The position numbers and the translations under genes were made by a program. From the NCBI GenBank assembly GCA_029260825.1, contig JAJDCM010000385.1, positions 1 to 40,879 of the forward strand: 40,879 nt of DNA. Direction: 5' to 3'. Of the stretch, positions 1 to 7,363 are shown in pieces (the first letter of the stretch is position 1; each line of letters opens with the position of its first letter). The notes below the pieces were generated by a model. The model saw only the letters and a program-made list of their open reading frames with translations, searched no databases and had not been told where the DNA came from. This stretch comes from Planctomycetota bacterium. Its GTDB lineage: Bacteria; Planctomycetota; JACOTG01; JAJDCM01.

Positions 1-258
1 GGGACCGGATCGATCGACACCCTCAAGATCGACATGCGGGTGGAAAAGGAACAGGCGGAGCGACTTCGGGCTTTACGCCAGCAAAGAAATGCGACCGCCT
101 ATGATGCAAGCATGACCAAGGTGACGGAAGCTTGCCAGAACGGTGAGAACCTCATGCCTCACTTCCTGGAAGCCGTCAAATGCGGGGCGACCTTGGGCGA
201 GCTCGTTCATGTCTTGAAGAGAGAGTTCGGCGAGTATCGAGAGCCGGCGGTCTTCTAG
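1..258 (+). CDS. Methylmalonyl-CoA mutase, catalytic (large) subunit, C-terminal end
   Basis: This is the last 85 codons of a gene that enters from the left edge. The reading frame is open from base 1 to the TAG at 256-258. The residues contain the family's closing motifs: EKEQAERLRALR, then RNATAYDASMTKV, then NGENLMPHFLEAVKCGATLG and a final VLKREFGEYREPAVF. In the family this TIM-barrel subunit binds the acyl-CoA and, with a B12-binding subunit, interconverts succinyl-CoA and methylmalonyl-CoA in propionate metabolism. The protein stops right after the catalytic module, and the cobalamin-binding domain is a separate gene 37 bases downstream, so this is the two-subunit form of the enzyme. 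The related isobutyryl-CoA mutases cannot be excluded from the fragment. The start lies outside the window. Confidence 0.9.
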   Translation, partial: GTGSIDTLKIDMRVEKEQAERLRALRQQRNATAYDASMTKVTEACQNGENLMPHFLEAVKCGATLGELVHVLKREFGEYREPAVF

Positions 259-295
259 TCAAAAAAGGGAAAGATTTACCGAGGGATCTCACTTC

Positions 296-718
296 ATGGC
301 GAACAGGATTCGAGTTGTGGTGACAAAGGTCGGGCTGGATGGTCACGACCGAGGTGCCAAGGTTGTCGCCTCATCTTTGCGAGATGCGGGAATGGAAGTG
401 ATCTATGCCGGGCTCAGACAAACGCCTGATACGATCGTTGAAACCGCCATCCAAGAGGACGTTCATGTCATCGGAGTCAGCATTCATTCCGGTGCTCACA
501 TGACCCTCCTTCCTCGAATTCTCAATCTCCTGAAAGAACGAGGAACCGAGCATATCCTGGTTGTCGGTGGTGGGATTTTCCCTCCAGAAGACACGGCGGC
601 ACTGAAGAAAATGGGCATTGCCGAGATCTTCAGCCCCGGGGCGACCACTCAGTCGATCGTCGACTATATTCGCTCGGCAGTAGGTGAGAGCGAAGGGGCG
701 AGCGCCAATCCTTCATGA
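296..718 (+). CDS. Methylmalonyl-CoA mutase, B12-binding (small) subunit
   Basis: This 140-residue protein is the cobalamin-binding partner of the preceding subunit. The base-off/His-on signature D-x-H-x-x-G is visible at Asp15-His17-Gly20 (KVGLDGHDRGAK). It is followed by the family's GVSIHSGAH segment near residue 60 and VVGGGIFPPED near residue 90. The length matches stand-alone B12-binding subunits of about 130-150 residues. A GAGGG-like ribosome site (around 280-285) lies about 10 bases before the ATG. It follows the catalytic gene on the same strand with a short gap, so the two are almost certainly co-transcribed. Function as part of adenosylcobalamin-dependent acyl-CoA mutase is well supported; the exact acyl-CoA substrate is inferred from the large subunit. 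Confidence 0.93.
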   Translation: MANRIRVVVTKVGLDGHDRGAKVVASSLRDAGMEVIYAGLRQTPDTIVETAIQEDVHVIGVSIHSGAHMTLLPRILNLLKERGTEHILVVGGGIFPPEDTAALKKMGIAEIFSPGATTQSIVDYIRSAVGESEGASANPS

Positions 719-740
719 ATCATGCGGGTCGGTGAAGGGT

Positions 741-764
741 GCCGCAACTCACGGCTGCTTTTTT
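741..764 (+). terminator. Weak candidate terminator after the mutase genes
   Basis: A 4-bp stem, GCCG/CGGC with a 7-base loop (741-755), is followed by TGC and six T (759-764). It lies 22 bases after the mutase stop and overlaps the end of the convergent glycosylase gene. The stem is short, so this is only a candidate. Confidence 0.3.
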
Positions 765-1651
765 CTCTCCTCGAGTTCTTCAAGGCTTTTTGGCCAGTCA
801 TCCTTCATCATCCTTGAGAGGACCCGGTCGGCCAGGAGCTTCCCTTTGGTTTGACATTTGGGGCAGTAATTTGCCTCGTTCGCTGCGTAGATAATTCTTT
901 GTACCGGGGTGCCGCAGTCGGGGCAAGGAGTCTTGAATTTCCCATGGACGGCCATCTCCTTCCTGAACGCAGTGACCTTTTCGGGAAATCCATCCCCGAC
1001 CTCATCGGCTAGCCGCTTGATCCACAGGGCCAGAACCTCTTGAGTTGCCTGGTGAAGATTGGAGATCTTTTCTGGCGTGAGCTTTCGAGTCAGGTTGAGC
1101 GGGGATAGACGAGCACGATGTAGGATTTCGTCGGAATAGGCATTGCCGATGCCTGAAAAGAGCCGTGGGTCGGTGAGGGCTCGCTTGAGGGTTCGGTTTT
1201 CCCGGGTGAGCGCCTCCTGGAAATCAGCAAGGCTTGCCTCCATCACTTCGAGGCCGCCCCGGTCGAACGGAGCCAGGTTTTCCTTCCCTCTCAAGACGTG
1301 AAGGGAGGCCCGTTTCTTCTTGCTTGCCTCGGTCAACAGGAGTGTTCCGGCCGGGAAGTCGAAAGCGGCAAGGCCGAGTTTCTTTGGAACGGCGGTCCCT
1401 TCTTTCTTCCAGCGGAAGCGTCCGGCGATCATGAGATGAACCACCAGAAAAAGGTCATCCTCGAGAGAAAGGGCGATCCGTTTTCCGATGCGAAGGACAT
1501 CGACGACCTTCTTCCCCTCGGCAGCACTGAGAGGTGGAGTCACGGATCGAAGAAGGAACGGGCTTGCCAGTCTGACTTTTTGCAAAGGGGTGTTCTGCAC
1601 CCGGGACCGGAGGCAGTTCACGTAGAGGAGAACATCGGGCAGTTCCGGCAT
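749..1651 (-). CDS. Fpg/Nei family DNA glycosylase (formamidopyrimidine-DNA glycosylase)
   Basis: This 300-residue base-excision repair enzyme removes oxidised bases and nicks the abasic site. It begins MPELPDV, giving the catalytic Pro2 and Glu3 after Met removal; the usual family start is PELPEV. The conserved Lys57 lies in RIGKR. The helix-two-turn-helix asparagine is in LFSGIGNAYSDEIL near residue 170. A complete C-x2-C-x16-C-x2-C zinc finger is present at Cys243, Cys246, Cys263 and Cys266. It is slightly longer than the usual 270 residues, with a Lys/Glu-rich tail after the finger. A GGAGGA ribosome site lies inside the end of the upstream alkyltransferase-like gene, only 3 bases separate the two genes, and they must form one operon. 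Whether it prefers Fpg or Nei substrates cannot be read from the sequence. Confidence 0.93.
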   Translation of the reverse strand: MPELPDVLLYVNCLRSRVQNTPLQKVRLASPFLLRSVTPPLSAAEGKKVVDVLRIGKRIALSLEDDLFLVVHLMIAGRFRWKKEGTAVPKKLGLAAFDFPAGTLLLTEASKKKRASLHVLRGKENLAPFDRGGLEVMEASLADFQEALTRENRTLKRALTDPRLFSGIGNAYSDEILHRARLSPLNLTRKLTPEKISNLHQATQEVLALWIKRLADEVGDGFPEKVTAFRKEMAVHGKFKTPCPDCGTPVQRIIYAANEANYCPKCQTKGKLLADRVLSRMMKDDWPKSLEELEERKKQP

Positions 1652-1654
1652 CGC

Positions 1655-2074
1655 CTATTCCTCCAGGCCTTCTTCCCCGAAGATTTCGGCAAAGGCGGGG
1701 TCATCGTTGTCAATCTCGAAGGAGTAGCGTACGGAACGGAAGTCGATGATCTTCCCCTTGGGGTTGACGCTGATTCCCTCTTTCTTGAGCCGGCGTTTCT
1801 GCTCCGGATTGACGGAGCCCGACCCCCGAGGGCTGAGCTCTCCCTTTGAATTCACGACCCGGTGCCAGGGGACCGCTTTTTCCTGATTGGAATTCAGGGC
1901 GGCGAGGGCAAAACCCACCTGACGAGCAGCCGATCGAAGGCCGAGGGCCGCTCCGATGTCTCCGTAGGTCGTGACACGGCCCGCGGGGACCTTCTTGATG
2001 ACAGCAAACACCTGGAGGTGAAAACCGGGGCCAATGATCCGTTTTGGCCCGTGTTGTTCCGGATTGTAGGGCAT
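1655..2074 (-). CDS. Alkyltransferase-like protein (ATL), Ada/MGMT DNA-binding family without the acceptor cysteine
   Basis: This 139-residue protein belongs to the methylguanine-DNA methyltransferase C-terminal domain family. The methyl-acceptor motif PCHR is replaced by PWHR at Pro69-Trp70-His71-Arg72, the hallmark of ATL proteins. Other family features remain: the VPAGRVTTYGDIG helix with Tyr37, and the arginine finger in SAARQVG (Arg51). ATL proteins bind O6-alkylguanine without repairing it and hand the lesion to nucleotide excision repair. About 35 acidic C-terminal residues extend beyond the usual domain. It is the first gene of an operon with the Fpg/Nei glycosylase. The start is ATG at 2072-2074; no strong ribosome site is seen. 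Confidence 0.9.
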   Translation of the reverse strand: MPYNPEQHGPKRIIGPGFHLQVFAVIKKVPAGRVTTYGDIGAALGLRSAARQVGFALAALNSNQEKAVPWHRVVNSKGELSPRGSGSVNPEQKRRLKKEGISVNPKGKIIDFRSVRYSFEIDNDDPAFAEIFGEEGLEE

Positions 2075-2238
2075 GGTTCTTCTTGCCGTCCTTGGTTCTT
2101 GGATACCCAGATCTAACCGTGCTGGACGGGAGATTTCAATGGAGCTCCTTGACGGTCTGAACGAGACGCCCTACGGTTCTGGTGGTGTGATTCAAGCCGA
2201 CCCGATTCGAAGATCCAAGCCAGCCAAGGAGATCGGTC

Positions 2239-3123
2239 ATGAAGGTTCATTTGCTCGACGGGACCTACGAACTCTTTCGACACCATTTCGGTGCTCCTTC
2301 TCGACTCGACTGTAAGGGAAAAGAGGTCGGGGCAGTTGTCGGGGCCCTGAACTCGGTGCTTTCCATGTTTCGAGATGGGGTCACTCATCTGGGAGTGGCA
2401 ACGGATCACGTGGTGGAGTCCTTTCGCAATGAACTCTACGACGGGTACAAGACGGGGGAGGGCATTGAGCCTCAGCTCCACGACCAGTTTCCCGTGCTGG
2501 AGGATGCTCTGAGGGCCCTGGGTGTGGTGGTTTGGCCCATGGTTGAATTCGAGGCGGACGATGCTCTTTGCACCGCAGCAGCCCTTTATTGTGACGCTCC
2601 GGGTGTCGAGCAAGTGGTCATTTGCACTCCCGATAAGGATCTATCTCAATGTGTTCGCCAGGAGAAAGTGGTTCAGCTTGACCGTCGCAAGAAGGAACTG
2701 CGGAACGAGGCGGGCGTCCGGGAAAAGTTCGGGGTTCTTCCCGGGTCGATTCCCGACTTCCTGGCCTTGGTGGGAGATTCGGCGGATGGCTTTCCGGGCC
2801 TCCCTGGCTGGGGCCAGAAATCCACGGCGATTGTGCTTGAGCATTATGAGCATCTGGAGAAGATTCCTCATACATTCTCGGATTGGCAGGTGTCGGTCCG
2901 GGGGGCGAAACGCCTGTGTGAGGCGTTTGCCAGGGGCTATGAGGATGCATTGCTTTTTCGAACCCTGGCGGTTCTTCGGCGGGATGTTCCGATTTCCGAG
3001 TCTCTCGAGGACCTGCGCTGGCAGGGTCCGGGGGATTCCTGGCGGGACGTCTGTCTGGAACTCGGGGTCAAGGATCTTGCTGATGCCCCGGAGAGGTTTC
3101 TCCTGGGGGCGAGGAAGGAGTAA
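2239..3123 (+). CDS. Stand-alone 5'-3' exonuclease / flap nuclease domain protein
   Basis: This 294-residue protein matches the 5'-nuclease domain that is normally the N-terminus of DNA polymerase I, here without any polymerase. Metal-binding acidic motifs are visible: LLDGTYELFR at the N-terminus, EFEADDALC near residue 103, TPDKDLSQ near residue 133 and LVGDSADGFPGLPGWGQK near residue 178. The last runs into the helix-hairpin-helix DNA-binding element. Such enzymes cut 5' flaps or RNA primers. AGGAG 7 bases before the ATG fixes the start. It diverges from the ATL-Fpg operon, which fits a DNA repair neighbourhood. Its relation to a full-length polymerase I elsewhere in the genome is unknown. 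Confidence 0.88.
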   Translation: MKVHLLDGTYELFRHHFGAPSRLDCKGKEVGAVVGALNSVLSMFRDGVTHLGVATDHVVESFRNELYDGYKTGEGIEPQLHDQFPVLEDALRALGVVVWPMVEFEADDALCTAAALYCDAPGVEQVVICTPDKDLSQCVRQEKVVQLDRRKKELRNEAGVREKFGVLPGSIPDFLALVGDSADGFPGLPGWGQKSTAIVLEHYEHLEKIPHTFSDWQVSVRGAKRLCEAFARGYEDALLFRTLAVLRRDVPISESLEDLRWQGPGDSWRDVCLELGVKDLADAPERFLLGARKE

Positions 3124-3263
3124 CGCGGCGGACGGATTTTTTTTCAAAGAAACATTACCGGTTTCTCCGACCCAAAGTCATTAGAAGATGCAAGGGCAGG
3201 GGCCCATGCAATGGCTAGTGAATAGGAACTGCTGTTTTGGAGTGAAGATTTCCGGAAGAACGT

Positions 3264-3332
3264 GGGCATGGCGATAGGGCAATCCCATTGAGCCGGTGGA
3301 TATCCGCCGGCTGACCTGCGCTGCCATAGCCT
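3264..3332 (+). ncRNA. Candidate three-way-junction RNA element
   Basis: The outer helix pairs GGGCATGGC (3264-3272) with GCCAT-a-GCCT (3323-3332), with one bulged A and one G·U pair. Inside it are a small GGG/CCC hairpin (3277-3286) and a 22-base near-perfect palindrome (3291-3312, AGCCGGTGG/CCGCCGGCT around ATAT) that folds fully if one G·U is allowed. Nested helices with wobble pairing argue for RNA structure rather than chance. No known RNA family was recognised. Confidence 0.35.
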
Positions 3333-3370
3333 CGCTGACGTCGAGTTACACGAGTCCTTCCATCTCGATG

Positions 3371-3417
3371 AGGACGAAGCCGTCCCTGGTTGAACCCGGA
3401 CCAGGGGCCTTCGTCCT
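3371..3417 (+). repeat. Long inverted repeat 55 bases before the sigma gene
   Basis: AGGACGAAG at 3371-3379 pairs with CTTCGTCCT at 3409-3417. CCCTGGT at 3384-3390 pairs with ACCAGGG at 3400-3406. A small internal loop separates the two helices, and a 9-base loop closes the hairpin. That gives 16 base pairs in total and no following T-tract. It may be an attenuator-like or stabilising leader hairpin, or an operator. Confidence 0.55.
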
Positions 3418-3471
3418 GCGTCTGTGAGATCAATCGAGAGGTCGGGAAAAGACGAGACGAAGCGAGGCTGA

Positions 3472-3996
3472 ATGGCAGGACCGGATCCAGAATGGATTCG
3501 CAAGGTTCGTGCGAAAGACCGTGAGACCTGGGGTGCAATCTTTATTGAACATCTTCCCGGGATTACGCATCTTTGCACTTCCATGGGCGCCCGGAACCGC
3601 GACTTGCCTCACGATTGCCTCGCAGAGGCCTACGCTTCCGCTTCTAAGTTCAGGCCTCCCTATCACTTGAGTGGTTGGCTCAACATGATTGCCCGTCATT
3701 TGGTTCTTCATGAGCGGCGGGAAAAGACGAATTTGCCGAACGGAGGCGAGATCGTTGCCTCCTCACCAGATGGGCGAGCATCTTTTGCCGGGGAGATTGA
3801 GCTAAAAGAGGCGGTTCGACTTTCCCTTGCGAAGCTTCCAGCGGATCAACGACAACTTCTCTTGTGGATTCTCGACGATGAGCTTCAACTCAAGGAAATT
3901 GCCAGGCGACTCGGAGTTGCGGAGAAGACGGCGCGTAAGAAGGTGAGTGAAGCAAAAGACAATTTCGAAAGGATCTTGCGTGACCATGGCTGTTGA
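3472..3996 (+). CDS. ECF-type RNA polymerase sigma factor (module 1)
   Basis: This 174-residue protein has the two-domain layout of extracytoplasmic-function sigma factors. A region-2 helix set covers roughly residues 20-85 (DCLAEAYASASKF, then SGWLNMIARHLVLHERR). A region-4 helix-turn-helix covers roughly 120-170 (LAKLPADQRQLLLWILDDE, then LKEIARRLGVAEKTARKKV). It would direct RNA polymerase to -35/-10 promoters of a small regulon. The gene for a zinc-finger membrane anti-sigma factor starts 30 bases downstream, the usual arrangement for a sigma factor held inactive at the membrane. Its region 2 is divergent, so its group cannot be named. The upstream 348 bases are non-coding and hairpin-rich. 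Confidence 0.88.
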   Translation: MAGPDPEWIRKVRAKDRETWGAIFIEHLPGITHLCTSMGARNRDLPHDCLAEAYASASKFRPPYHLSGWLNMIARHLVLHERREKTNLPNGGEIVASSPDGRASFAGEIELKEAVRLSLAKLPADQRQLLLWILDDELQLKEIARRLGVAEKTARKKVSEAKDNFERILRDHGC

Positions 3997-4026
3997 CGTT
4001 TTTGCCATGAACGCGGAATTCAAACA

Positions 4027-6627
4027 ATGACTGTTGAATGCGATCGGATTCAGGCTCTGCTGGAAGATGGGGATATCCGTCCGGGGAATGTTCCCGAAGA
4101 CGTCATGATCCATATTCTCGGATGCGAGAAATGTCGGGCCGTTCACCGACGAGAATCAGATCTTTCTCGATGGGTCCGAATGGGTCAAGACGATCACGCC
4201 GCTACCCTGGAAGATCGACAGCTTGGAAAGTTACAAGAGCTGGTCGGATTCCTCCCCCCGGAGCGAGTTTTGAAGAAACTCTCCGAGCGACCAAACTCCC
4301 TGCGTCTTGTGCGACCGTTATTGGCCATGGCAGGATCCATCCTTGTTGTTGTTTCCTCCATGACGGTACTGGGCCCCACGAATTCTCACCGTGAACTTCG
4401 GAGCGTGAAGCTTGAGCTCGGATCAAAGCGTATAGAAGCTCTGGACGTGGTGCGGCCCCGGATCATGAAGGTCGCCGACTTTGGTGTGCAGCACGATCGT
4501 TCTTCTGCGGCGGGTCTGCAAAGTAGTGTTGCCAAGAGCATGCTGAAGAAGCTCGACTCTTTGCCCGAGTTCGAGAGCCGGCGAAGAGTCGAGAGCTTGA
4601 GTTCGATTGCCGATTACGCCGACTTCATGAATGAGGCTTCTGGCAAGGACACGGTGTCCGTTCGCATGCGAATCGATGCCCTGATGATGCTCAAGGGAAA
4701 AGCCCTCCTCAAAATAGATCGGGGTGAAATCTCGGAGGGTGAATATCTTGCGTTCCTTGTCGGGACTGCGAAAAGAGATCCGGCTGCCGACGTACGGGTC
4801 GTGGCAACGGGTATCCTGCGGAGGGTTCCTCACGAGGATCCTCGGCCGCTGATTTCCTTCTTTCGGTCCATTGTTCGAGGGGATAGCTCGGGTAAGAAAA
4901 TCACTCATGGAGATGGGACGGACCGCATTCTTGGGCTCGCCCTTGAGTTCTTCAAGACGGGTGCACGGCAGTCTCACATCGAGGTCGATCCCCTCAAGCG
5001 AATCGTTTTCGATCCCGCTCGTCGCATTCATTCCCGGCTGGATGCAATTTACATCCTACGTGCTAAAGAGGTCCCGATCTCGGGGCCGATGCTCTTTTCG
5101 ACCCTTGTCGGTTTCCTGGATAGAGTCCTCAGGAATGACCTGGCAAAAGGAGATCCGGGTACCTGGATGGGGAAGTTTGCCGATCTGGTCCGGTCCAGTC
5201 CTGTCGTGTTTGACCCCGAGTTTCCAAACAGAGTTGAAGCCGTTTTGCGGCGAATCGATTGGACTTCTCTGGTCGAACGGGAAGAGAATCTTGCTCCTGG
5301 ATTGACGAACTTGCTGGTTGCTCTTGGAGGATCCGACGCTTTACCGTGGATTCGCGATTACGTTCAATTTCGCGACGATAGAAGGAAGTCGGCGCTCCAT
5401 GCCCTGGATTTTCACAAGACGTTCAACCGCCTTGTGAGGGATGGGTTTTCTCCCGAGTCCTGGAAGGATCATCTTGGTTTCCTCTGCGACTATGTGTTTG
5501 ATCCTCCACCCATGATCGGGCAGCAGCCAAGTGTTGCGAAAGCTCTTCGCCTTTTCGCCAAGATGGCCGGGCACGTGTGCATTGCAGAGTGTGGTGATGC
5601 TTGCCTGAAGAAATGTCCTGAGTCCATCCGGCGGTCGATGATGCGGGACTTCGTGGAAAACGCAGAGGCTCAGCCGATCGAGATTCAGGTTCGGATGCAG
5701 GCTTTCTTGATGGCGTACCGGGGATGGATTGAAGGGGAATATGTGCCGGACCCGACTCTGATCGTATCGGCCCTCCATCGTACTTCGGGGAATGCGCGAA
5801 TGATGGTTCTCAATACCCTGAAGAGCTATCGGCGGGAGGATCTTCTGGAAGTATCAGGCCTGAACAATGCTCTTGAGACACTTGGCATCGAAGGGAATAG
5901 AACCGAGGTCTCTTGCTGTCTGCGCGAGCTCGCTTCGCTTCTGGCCAAACAGCGTAAAGATGGGGTGGCTGACCATCTTGGACTGGAAGGCGTTCTCGAT
6001 TCCGTCTGCCAGGCGAACGCAGAGCGCGATGGAGTGTGGCTTCCGCTCTACGTGTGGCGGGCGCGATGTACCCTCCTGGACGCCACTCTCGACACGGAAC
6101 TACGAGAGCTCATGATGAACCCGGTGAGGCGCAAGGCCCTTGTGGAGACCCTGAAGAATGGCCGGGGAGTGAAATTGGGTCAGTTCCTGAAGACGAACGA
6201 AGATTCGGAGGAAGGGTTTGTCTCGGGAATTCATAAGGATCTCGACGACAAGAGTCTCTTCTTCCTCCAGAACCACGAAAGGAGCACGGAAAACGAGTAT
6301 CGAGAGGCGGAGGTCGATGCGTTCAATCGAGCGAAAAGCGAGGCGGCCGAAATCGCGTGGAGAGTCCTTGAGCAAGGGAGTGACCGGCGAACGGAAGAGA
6401 TCGCCATTTCGGTTTTGCTTTCATGCTCGGCCATCCCTGAAAGCGTAGAGATTCTGGAGGCAAAAAATGGACTGTCCGACGAAGGGAAGCGTCGGGTGGC
6501 CCGAATTGTTTTCAAGATGGTTGGCGGGGAATCAATCATTCGAAAACGTTGGATGAAAGAGTTCGAGCAAGGGAGGGCGGTGGAGGAAGTATTCATGTTT
6601 GCAAAGGATCAAATCAAGACATCGTGA
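4027..6627 (+). CDS. Membrane anti-sigma factor with zinc-finger N-terminus and very large alpha-helical outer domain (module 1)
   Basis: This 866-residue protein appears to be the partner of the preceding sigma factor. The N-terminus has a zf-HC2-like anti-sigma signature: Cys5, then His29-x3-Cys33-x2-Cys36 (HILGCEKC). One membrane segment follows at about residues 97-117 (LLAMAGSILVVVSSMTVLG). About 750 residues would then lie outside the cytoplasm, far more than in RsiW/RskA-type anti-sigma factors. This part is mostly amphipathic helices such as VSVRMRIDALMMLKG and AADVRVVATGILRR, which resemble divergent HEAT repeats. A cysteine-rich stretch near residues 519-535 (CIAECGDACLKKCPESIR) could hold disulfides or a metal. 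Sigma inhibition is inferred from the zinc finger and gene order; the sensing role of the outer domain is speculative. The ribosome site is weak; a coupling ATGA overlaps the end of a tiny upstream ORF. Confidence 0.78.
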   Translation: MTVECDRIQALLEDGDIRPGNVPEDVMIHILGCEKCRAVHRRESDLSRWVRMGQDDHAATLEDRQLGKLQELVGFLPPERVLKKLSERPNSLRLVRPLLAMAGSILVVVSSMTVLGPTNSHRELRSVKLELGSKRIEALDVVRPRIMKVADFGVQHDRSSAAGLQSSVAKSMLKKLDSLPEFESRRRVESLSSIADYADFMNEASGKDTVSVRMRIDALMMLKGKALLKIDRGEISEGEYLAFLVGTAKRDPAADVRVVATGILRRVPHEDPRPLISFFRSIVRGDSSGKKITHGDGTDRILGLALEFFKTGARQSHIEVDPLKRIVFDPARRIHSRLDAIYILRAKEVPISGPMLFSTLVGFLDRVLRNDLAKGDPGTWMGKFADLVRSSPVVFDPEFPNRVEAVLRRIDWTSLVEREENLAPGLTNLLVALGGSDALPWIRDYVQFRDDRRKSALHALDFHKTFNRLVRDGFSPESWKDHLGFLCDYVFDPPPMIGQQPSVAKALRLFAKMAGHVCIAECGDACLKKCPESIRRSMMRDFVENAEAQPIEIQVRMQAFLMAYRGWIEGEYVPDPTLIVSALHRTSGNARMMVLNTLKSYRREDLLEVSGLNNALETLGIEGNRTEVSCCLRELASLLAKQRKDGVADHLGLEGVLDSVCQANAERDGVWLPLYVWRARCTLLDATLDTELRELMMNPVRRKALVETLKNGRGVKLGQFLKTNEDSEEGFVSGIHKDLDDKSLFFLQNHERSTENEYREAEVDAFNRAKSEAAEIAWRVLEQGSDRRTEEIAISVLLSCSAIPESVEILEAKNGLSDEGKRRVARIVFKMVGGESIIRKRWMKEFEQGRAVEEVFMFAKDQIKTS

Positions 6628-6954
6628 CCCAGTAGCGCGTGATAGAAAAAGATACTTTCCGGCACTTGCCGGCGAGCGAATAATTTTTTTGCGGCCCTTG
6701 TAGGTGGGCTGAAAGTGTTCTATCCTCGAAGTAGGTAGAAATAGGATGCTTTTAGGAGCCAGGGTGTGGGAGCCTTGGCCGTCGTAGCGGGAAGATAGCA
6801 AATTACACAAACACTGTACAACCAGTGAGTGCTCAAGGTATGTCCGGACATACTCGTTGAGCATCTCCAGGGAATCTCCCCGCCGTTTTCGCCAGTCGGC
6901 GAACTGAACACCGATGGTCTGCATGCGCCCACCCCGTATCAAGAAAGGGTCGCC
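6628..6954 (+). other. Non-coding, hairpin-rich gap between module 1 anti-sigma and small secreted protein genes
   Basis: No gene is supported in these 327 bases. An early CCGGC/GCCGG hairpin (6659-6672) followed after a gap by seven T (6684-6690) might end the anti-sigma transcript. Further helices are GCCAGGG/CCTTGGC with one G·U (6758-6779), CACTG/CAGTG (6812-6827), a 34-base palindrome (6830-6863) and TTCGCC/GGCGAA with an AGTC loop (6888-6903). GGAAT (6871-6875) and CAGTC (6893-6897) are spaced like an ECF promoter, but weakly. AAGAAAGGG at 6940-6948 is the ribosome site for the gene at 6955. Confidence 0.4.
6830..6863. promoter_or_regulatory. 34-base near-perfect palindrome
   Basis: The core GTATGTCCGGACATAC (6838-6853) is a perfect 16-base palindrome. 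It is flanked by TGCTCAA (6830-6836) and its exact complement TTGAGCA (6857-6863), offset by one and three bases. With no central loop it looks more like a binding site for a dimeric protein than a transcript hairpin. It lies 92 bases before the start of the small secreted protein gene. Confidence 0.5.
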
Positions 6955-7350
6955 ATGTCGGATCTCACTCTCCGTCGATCAATTCTCACTGTCCTTACTT
7001 TCTCTGCGATGTTTGTCGTGGGGATGGCCCATGGTCACCTTCTGGCGGATGATCCACCAGGAACGGGTATCGGGCCACCGGTGATCTGTGATCAACCGGA
7101 TGATCTTGAAGTGGGAAACAAGCTGAGCGGAAAAGCGAAGTCATTGGCCGGAACCCACACCATCGAGGCGACGAAGGACGGTGTCCCCATCTCGGCTGAA
7201 GATATTCACGTGACGAATCATGGTTCCGGGGAAACGACCTATGAAATTGATAGCGAGGCCTATGGTGTTGGCGTCGAAATTGAGGTCACCGCGACGAACA
7301 TCTATTCCCTCAGTGCCAGTACGATCACTACTATTATTGCGGCCAAGTAA
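6955..7350 (+). CDS. Small secreted beta-rich protein of unknown function (module 1)
   Basis: I do not recognise a named family for this 131-residue protein. An N-terminal export signal is clear (TLRRSILTVLTFSAMFVVG, then GHLLADDPP), leaving about 100 mature residues rich in Thr, Gly, Val and alternating beta-strand patterns. The end reads GVEIEVTATNIYSLSASTIT, which resembles the end of the small secreted protein of module 2 (34633-35013). An immunoglobulin-like or other beta-sandwich fold is possible. The start at 6955 is chosen over an in-frame ATG at 6829 because AAGAAAGGG lies just before it and the signal peptide begins there. The gene is followed 13 bases later by the HEAT-repeat protein gene, so the two are co-transcribed. 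Confidence 0.75.
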   Translation: MSDLTLRRSILTVLTFSAMFVVGMAHGHLLADDPPGTGIGPPVICDQPDDLEVGNKLSGKAKSLAGTHTIEATKDGVPISAEDIHVTNHGSGETTYEIDSEAYGVGVEIEVTATNIYSLSASTITTIIAAK

Positions 7351-7363
7351 GGGAGGAGAGAAA

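Larger units (their letters stand above)
3124..3471 (+). other. Long non-coding, hairpin-rich region upstream of the first ECF sigma gene
   Basis: There is no convincing gene in these 348 bases, but the strand can form several helices. They are AGAAAC/GTTTCT (3148-3166), TGCA-GGGC with GCCC-TGCA and one A·A mismatch (3189-3210), a two-branch element closed by a 9-bp helix (3264-3332) and a long hairpin (3371-3417). None is followed by a T-run, so they do not look like simple terminators. A structured 5' leader of the sigma gene or an independent small RNA is possible. I could not match it to RNase P RNA, tmRNA, SRP RNA, 6S RNA or a known riboswitch. GAGG at 3464-3467 is the likely ribosome site for the gene at 3472. 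Confidence 0.45.

Noticed and set aside
3225-3250. GGAACT as an ECF -35 element for the module 1 sigma gene
   Set aside because: No CGTC or GTC-type -10 at 16-17 bases; it is inside the structured region.
7220-7363. Upstream extension of the secreted HEAT gene
   Set aside because: It overlaps the previous gene, whereas GGGAGGAG and a signal peptide start at 7364.
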